From the NCBI GenBank assembly GCA_910890315.1, contig CAJVGD010000006.1, positions 1,240,001 through 1,304,000 of the forward strand: a stretch of DNA of 64,000 nucleotides. The letters are read 5' to 3'. The position numbers were made by a program, and so were the translations under genes. Under the pieces are notes generated by a model. The model was given only the letters and a program-made list of their open reading frames with translations. It searched no databases and had not been told where the DNA came from. Origin of the DNA: Serendipita indica DSM 11827. Lineage: Eukaryota > Basidiomycota > Agaricomycetes > Sebacinales > Serendipitaceae. The first letter of the stretch is position 1. Every line of letters starts with the position of its first letter. Positions 57,801 to 64,000 of the stretch are shown piece by piece.

Positions 57801-60800
57801 GGTCCCGATTCAATGACCCAGCGATTAGCATCCTTGGCGAGCCTCCCTTTCTTGCTTTCTGGGTTTGAGTTCATGAAAGGTGCAGGAGTGGCACCACTCA
57901 TGCTAGTGCGAGGCGCTGCTTTAGCAGCTGGAGCGACGACAGTACCGGGTCGCTTGAGAGCTGTAAGTTTGCTCTTTAGTGGAACTTTGGCAGCAGTAGG
58001 TGCTTCTATCTCGGATTCGGCCCTTGATTCCGGTCTCGAAGAGGCCGGATTGGATGGCGCCTTTGCGATTGGGCGACTGACTCCGGTTGCTTTGGGTTTC
58101 GGAGCAGAGGCAGAGGCAGCCTCCGCGGTTGGCTTTGGCTCTGTTACTGCTTGAGTAGTTGTGGCCGTCGAGCCAGAAGGCTTGAGCGCCTGCAGAATGG
58201 GTAGAATGGCGGAGCGAGAAGCTGGTTTGAGTGGATTTGTTTCTTTGACTATGGCATCGTATCCAACGTTCTGGATGAGATATGGAAGAAGGGCTTGGGC
58301 TGATTTGCGAACGTCTGCACTGCGATCGTCCAAGCAGAGGACAGTCGGCGCCGACAGCTCTGAAAGAGAGTTGGGCGTTGTTGGCGGATGCTCTTTGAAC
58401 CAATCTACCATCCATCCTAGAAGATTGCTTCTTTGCAGTGGGTTCTGCACCTCCAGCGCCGTTGCGAGGCCATGGAGGAGAGAATCGATACTTTCGCATG
58501 CAGTAGCCATCGCTGTCAATGTGGCCATGGCAGACCCTCTAATTGGAGCCTTTTGATCGGCGAGAACAGCCGCCACTGAGACGACGAATATTCGGGTGTA
58601 CTTTTCAAACGGCTTGTTCATGCCAGTAGCGATTCGGGCGATGATGTCGAGAGCTAGAGCTTGAACCGCCTTGTTTTGGTCGAGTACACGGGCCTTTAAG
58701 ACCTGTCCAATGTCCCCTAGAGTAACGATAAGCGATTTCAAGCGAAGTAAAAAGTGGTCTCACCTAGGTTAGGCTTGAATCGCTTGTTGGCTTCGAGCAA
58801 ACCTTGCAGTTTCTCTAGGGCCTCTTTGCGGGACTTCCATGCATCGCTCTTGGAGTCTGCCAAAATGGTAGTGCCAACGAGCAGTCGATCGATATCCACA
58901 CGCGGGTAGAGCTCCTCCATCGGATCGGCACCTTTGGATGCACTACCGCCGCTGGATGTCACTGGCGATACATCTGCTTGTGTACGCGTCGGCACTGGTG
59001 CTTCTTGTCCTTCCACTTTCTCAAACTCCTTTTCGATGGTCGCCATTAGCTGAGGATTGACACCGTCTAGGAAGTCCTTGATTGCTTTGTTCGCGTAAGA
59101 GAGTATCAGACAAGCAACCAAGGTAGAACTAACCAGCGCCTGCAAAGAGTTTGAGAGTAACGAGCGTGTTAGTGGCGCTTGAACGCACAGCGGCGTTCGA
59201 GTTGGTAAGCGCATTCTTGAGATAGTCGATGAGACTTCTTAGCGAGAGCCCTGCGATTCCGAACTCTATGAGAGCATCCTTCATCCAGGTAGTCGCATCG
59301 GCAATCACTTTTGGAGCCTTTTGCTTCGAGAGCGGATCATAAGCTAGGAAGATATTAACTATGGCCGATCTAAATGGAAAAGAAAAGTACCTTGACTGAA
59401 GACGAATGACAACGATGTCTTTTCCGCAAAAAGCATCAAAGCATCACCAGCAGGCTTCTTCAATTTGAGGTCTCCGAGTTTCTCTGTCAGGTGAGGGATA
59501 GCCAAAGCAGCGGATGCTTTGCCAAACGTGGAGGCTCGCTCTGCCAGCAGGCAAAGAACCCCATAGAGCTTGGCTGACACCTCGAGTGCAAGCGTTAGAA
59601 CCCTTTTCAATACCTTGTCGGAGTAACATACCTGGAAGTTCTTCTCACTCCAGCCCTTCTTTGCCAAGAATCGGACGACCAGCTCGCTTTCGACAGAATC
59701 GACTACACCGCCTTCTAACCATGCCGTCATCTCATCCAAAGCGGCCAACCTCGTCTTCCAGTTGGCGTCACCAAAGTCCGTTCGAATGTTGGCGGGTATA
59801 AGATCTGAGATGCGTTCTTCGGCATCCTCAGGAGTGAAGCGGAACTTGAACGTATCCGTCGCAGGAGGTGGTCCGGCTTTTGCAGACGCCTTTGCTGGTG
59901 CTGCAACGGCAGCTGGTTTCTTGACAGCCGGAGCCGCCGTAGCAGGGGCTGCAGGGGCTGATGCGCCGCCTCCTCCAGCATCACCTGCTGGCTTCTTCGA
60001 GGCCTTTAAAAAGTGAAATTGTATCCAAATGTAGGAACGATGTTGCTTACTGCTAGCTTTGCCGCAAGTTTTGGAGGAAGTTTAGCAGGAGTTGGTGGAG
60101 GGCCATCTTCTGAGGGCGGCTCCTCCTCGGATTTGGGCTTTGTTGGCACTGCTTTTTTCTGAGTCACGTTATTAGATGTGACAGCTGATAATACATATTC
60201 CTTACTTTTGGTGGCTCTGCCTTTGGAGGAGCTGCCGCTCGAGGAGCAGGCGCCGTACCTCCAACCTTGCACTTGACTACAGCCTTGTCAAATGCCTCTT
60301 TAACCTTGTTCTTCTTGATGTCGTCCAGCGGTTCCAAGACGGGGTTCATTGCACGCTCGCCGACAATCTTCATAAAGACACCCAACGTCTCTGCGGCTTC
60401 ATTCCTGACGGGCTCTGCACCATCCGATAGAAGGGTAGCCACCGCTTCTGAAATCGACTTCACTTGTGCAGGCGCCGGTGGCGTTTTCGTTGACAGCATG
60501 CATCGATGGAGAAACTTGACCGCGCCTTCTTTGACTTGAGGATTCTTTGACGCTAGTTGTGGCAAAATATCCGGAACGATGTCAGGAAAAGTTACCTGAG
60601 GAGGCTGTTAGCAATGTAAAGTGAATAGAAACGGGAGACCCACGGTCGCAAATACGGCATCAAGCGCTTGGCCGAGGGAATCGGTTACGTTTTGCTTGCG
60701 CTCCTTGAGCCTATCAAGCATAGGAGTGACGATTATCTCCCTGTATCGGCCAAAAGGTGTCCCCAGCCCCTTTGCAAGACCTTCGACACAGGACGCAGCG

Positions 60801-61965
60801 GCCATAACACACATGATATTAGCATCTGACATGCGACCAGCGAGTGCCTTGGTTAGCTCGGCAAATTCTGGAGGCGAGTCTTTAATCTTCTGCATCGGCG
60901 TGAGGACTGCTGCAAGGTCGTCCAATGCGGTCTTTCGATCCTTCCACTTGGAGGACGCCAAATTCGTATAAAGGCCTTCGGGAAACTTTTTGACGACGTC
61001 AGTTTCCTCCATGAATTCAGTCGGGTCAATCTCTGCTGGGGGGGCAGCCTCTTCTTCCACAGCGGAGGCATCCATTGCCTCTCTTTCTCTGGCAGCTGCA
61101 CGGGTGAATCGTTCTGGTTTGAAGGATCCGGGCCCCTTTCCCTCTGCCTTGAGCGCCTCGCATGCCTCATTGATTTCCTTGATTTGAACAGGCTTGAGCT
61201 CTGCAATGGCCGGTTGAATAGCGTCTCCAACGTAGCTATATAGTGATTGTACGAGTAACGAGCCCTCTGCGCGCACGGCCTTGTCTGTATGCCCAAAGAT
61301 CTTTGGCAACGCCTTGAACACAGACTTAGGTGGGCATACGACCGGACCATATAGTCTGAAATGACATATTATTAGCTTGTAGATGCACTGACGTGTTCAG
61401 AGTTGCCCCGCACCTGACGATCTCCTTTAGGGCCGTTACTGCACCGGCCACGGTCTTTGGCTGCTTCGCGTTCAAGCCCGGAAGAACGTCTTCCTGATAA
61501 GAATATCTTGATCAGCACGTGATGTCTAACAGGCGTGGCCCAACAAGTGTCATAACGTACCACAACGGCAGCAGCACCGTTTTCCACCTCAACATACTCC
61601 AGGATGAGGTCTATGGCCTTTGTCTTCGTACCCTGACGCGTTGATCCGAGACACTTGTCGACCAAGGCAGGCACGACAGCCTCTCTCGTCTTTGCAGACG
61701 TCTCTCCAGCGAATTTGACAAATGCGATCACGGCTTCGACGCCTTTCTCCTGCGCGACGGCGTTTGCATCCGTGACCATCTTCTTGAGGAGTTCTGGATT
61801 GGATGTATATGGCTTAAAGGCGGGATCGGTCTCGGACGGCGTTGCGCCAAACGTCTTCACGAGTGCTTCATAAGCGGAGACACGCGCTTTCCAGTTTTTG
61901 TGCGCAAGTCGTTCGGATATCGGAAGAGCTGAAAAGTCTTCTTCTGGTGGAGGCGCCCCATCCAT
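54889..61965 (-). CDS. XMAP215/Stu2/Alp14 microtubule polymerase, five TOG arrays
   Basis: Microtubule polymerase that carries tubulin to plus ends. The ATG at 61965 begins MDGAPPPEEDFSALPISERL. TOG1 (HKNWKARVSAYEALVKTFG), TOG2 (LASSKWKDRKTALDDLAAVL, FGRYREIIVTPMLDRLKERK), an Ala/Pro/Lys linker, TOG3 (FGDANWKTRLAALDEMTAWL), TOG4 (SDAWKSRKEALEKLQGLL, VLDQNKAVQALALDIIARI), a second basic linker, then a TOG5-like unit with EHNAVNDWVSGMTIISDCYA and LLEHGLRSKNAKTRQGALDE. C-terminal basic Ser-rich linker (RLSRPMSPAVSVNGRASPV), then helical ISLIISNILSNDPSRSVDAL and FRLAKHLIQTLNAFCDHPLL blocks and tail ending RRRDSMAFNNS at 54889. About 2100 residues, animal-like in TOG number; ascomycete orthologues have two. 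Introns are short. Confidence 0.9.
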
Positions 61966-62137
61966 AGTGGCGACCCAGCGTGGAAGAGTTCAAGTGCTGA
62001 GACGAAGGACGGCTCACGACCCAACACCTCAGGATAAGTGTTTTGTATTAATAATCATGGATAACATTATAAATAGTAGAACTTTTATCGTCCGAACGTG
62101 AGTACACATGAAGTTTGACCGACACAAACCGACGACG

Positions 62138-63833
62138 CTATGAATCATATCGACCGGGATAGACGCTACGTACCACCGGAGAAGCATACGGATGATCATA
62201 GACGCGATCATTGTACCTTTCTGACTGACTGTTGATGGGCGACGACGTATTGAGAGGTGGGAGCGTCAAATGAATCTCTGGTCGCCGAGATTGAGAAGCG
62301 TTCTCCGCGAACACAGCTGGTGGAGGGTATTGGGGATCTTGGACGGCGTGCTTTTCCGCCTCCTCTCCAATGGTGGTCGATGCGGTCCCCGGTCTCACCT
62401 CACTGGCCGGTTCATTGTCCCACGTCACACCCCGCTTCGCAGGTATACGAATGAGCGGTGGTGATACAGAGGACGCACGCTTTTTGGTGGAAAGTCCCTC
62501 ATCGAGTGAGGTCGTCAGCATATCATATGGCCCAAATGAGCGATGTTGACGATGGAGCTGCGACGATCTGCGCTGGGGAGAGTACGAAGAGGCAGGGGAC
62601 TTCGGAACGTCGCCATCCGTCTCTCGCTCGACATTGACGAATATGTGAGGCCCTTCTCCAGTGCTGTGTAGGACTACTGGGTGCTTTGAAGCGCGTTTGC
62701 TCCTCAATTCCGCACCAAGATTGTCCCCGGTGATAGATTGGCGACGAAAAGACGGCAGTCGTATCGACGACAGCACATTTGATACAACCACACGCCTTGT
62801 AGCGAGGAATAAGACGGTGTCGACAAACCCATTGAGCATGAGCAGCGTTGCAGCTGCGATGATGACCTCTGCAGACACACGACGTCCAGAAAAGGACATG
62901 AAGCGCGTCGTGGCGACAGGTGTAACGAGAATTGTGTACGCCAATGGATAGAGCATCATGTGTCTTGCCACTCGGAGCACCTGCGGACTGGGTTGACCAG
63001 GATTACAGAAGAGCAGGGAATTGCTGTCGACACCGGCTTGATACTCTGGTGGGGAGTCCATGTCTGGTTTGGATGTACTACATCGCCGAAAGAAGAAACG
63101 CCATCCGACGACGAGGATGTTTCCACGCAGGCGTAGGATGACGAGAGAGTAGAGAATCAAGGATCCAAAAGCGGAGATGAACATATAGTCATACTGAAGG
63201 AGGTGGCGCTCAATAGGATACGTCTCCTCGATCCAACACCATGACCCTGTGATTCCCCAGAAGGGACCTCGTTCGGCTTTGGCACTGGCGAGCGGACCAA
63301 GCAGGACAAGCAGGACGACGAAGAGCCAAACACCGGCAAGAGTGATGTATAGTACCCATCGTCCAAATCTCTTCCCATAGAACAGGAGGAGAAAAGTATG
63401 GCACGCAATGATCAGCGACCACATCGCTGTGCCAAGGTGGCCAAACTGCTTGAGAGCGGCTTGCGCAGTGCATAGCGTCCCCTCCTTGACTCCACGATGG
63501 ACGACCCATGATACGTTTAGGATTGAAGCCACACCTTCTATCATGTCGCTAAAGAGCAAACAACCAAAGTAGGCTGCAAGGGGAGTGCGAAAAAAATTGG
63601 CATCCGTCGCATCCTTGGTCTTGACCGCCTTGATCTATGCATTGTTAGATTGAGAGCATGTACGGCTAGACGACGTACGACGATGAAGACGAAGAGGGAT
63701 CCAGCTGAAAGGAGTGAGAGAGCACCGGCTGCGACGAGGAACTACAAAATGAGCGATTGTAATGCAAGAGCGGAAACAAAGGAACACTCACGCCGACGCC
63801 GATGACTTGAGAATGCGTGTACGCCTCAAACAT
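62138..63833 (-). CDS. Git3/cAMP-receptor-like seven-helix GPCR
   Basis: Fungal nutrient- or signal-sensing receptor coupled to heterotrimeric G protein. The ATG at 63833 begins MFEAYTHSQVIGVG, then helices FLVAAGALSLLSAGSLFVF, TPLAAYFGCLLFSDMIEGVA, LGTAMWSLIIACHTFLLLF, WVLYITLAGVWLFVVLLVLL, YDYMFISAFGSLILYSLVIL, MMLYPLAYTILVTPVATTRF and AATLLMLNGFVDTVLFLATR. Conserved features are the Cys in CTAQAALKQFG and SWCWIEE (probable disulphide), and the DxxE of SDMIEG in helix 2. A long Ser/Pro-rich cytoplasmic tail ends VRSVYPGRYDS at 62138. Two introns near 63650 and 63760 split helix 1. About 530 residues. The ligand is unknown; tail length and loops match the Git3/GprC-type and basidiomycete cAR-like groups. 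Confidence 0.86.
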
Positions 63834-64000
63834 TGCGATGCGTCGGAGGGAGGGGGGAATGGGAGAGTATGGCTCAGGAGACCTCAGCATGCGGAGGCTG
63901 TTATACGATGCTGGATCATGACAGCAAAAGGACCTGGCGACATGATCGGCTCGTAGCACAGGCCATACCTGGGTACCTGTCAAGCTAGTATGTTACCAGT
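63834..64000. other. Window edge, upstream of GPCR
   Basis: Promoter side of the GPCR gene; no coding feature seen in the remaining 167 bases. Confidence 0.4.

Overview
The window is nuclear DNA of a filamentous basidiomycete fungus, most likely an Agaricomycete. Evidence: genes are cut by many tiny introns (mostly 45-60 bp, GT-AG with CTNAN-type branch sites), intergenic gaps are short, there is a DUF6593-type gene (a family I know almost only from mushroom-forming fungi), and there are fungal secreted GH128 and GH35 enzymes and a Git3/cAMP-receptor-like GPCR. I saw no rRNA, tRNA, CRISPR array or recognisable transposon or virus-derived element. Gene models were built by reading splice junctions by eye, so exon counts are approximate; starts and stops were checked base by base wherever exact reasons are given.

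Layout. 0-8.7 kb: nuclear poly(A)-binding protein (PABPN1/Pab2), 5-aminolevulinate synthase (HEM1), an RS-domain CTD kinase of the CDK12/Ctk1 type (minus strand), and a disordered Ser-rich protein. 8.7-13.2 kb: gene-poor, with one DUF6593-like gene and one doubtful small ORF. 13.2-20.1 kb: mitochondrial ribosomal protein uL11m head-to-head with an M28 aminopeptidase, then two paralogous secreted GH128 glucanases. 20.8-34.7 kb: very dense housekeeping block: Cdt2, riboflavin kinase, SelT-like Rdx protein, CLASP/Stu1, NC2-beta, a Mak32-like PfkB kinase, SmF, a multi-Myb protein, Snd2/TMEM208 and Mss4. 34.8-42.4 kb: a decayed GT61 glycosyltransferase gene, AP-3 mu, a membrane-anchored GH18 chitinase and hexokinase. 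43.2-52.6 kb: two tandem secreted GH35 beta-galactosidases. 52.9-63.8 kb: mitochondrial citrate synthase, a five-TOG XMAP215/Stu2 protein and a GPCR.

Functional themes. Carbohydrate handling recurs (GH128 x2, GH18, GH35 x2, hexokinase, citrate synthase), but these genes are scattered and face different ways, so this is not evidence of a co-regulated cluster. Both major TOG-domain microtubule regulators (CLASP and XMAP215) lie in the window. Several gene pairs are head-to-head with under 100 bp between start codons, implying shared promoters.

No clearly new biological system was found. The most checkable oddities are the GT61 pseudogene, two introns that appear to use GC donors, a non-GT donor in the first beta-galactosidase, and start codons of Myb and Snd2 separated by about 4 bp.
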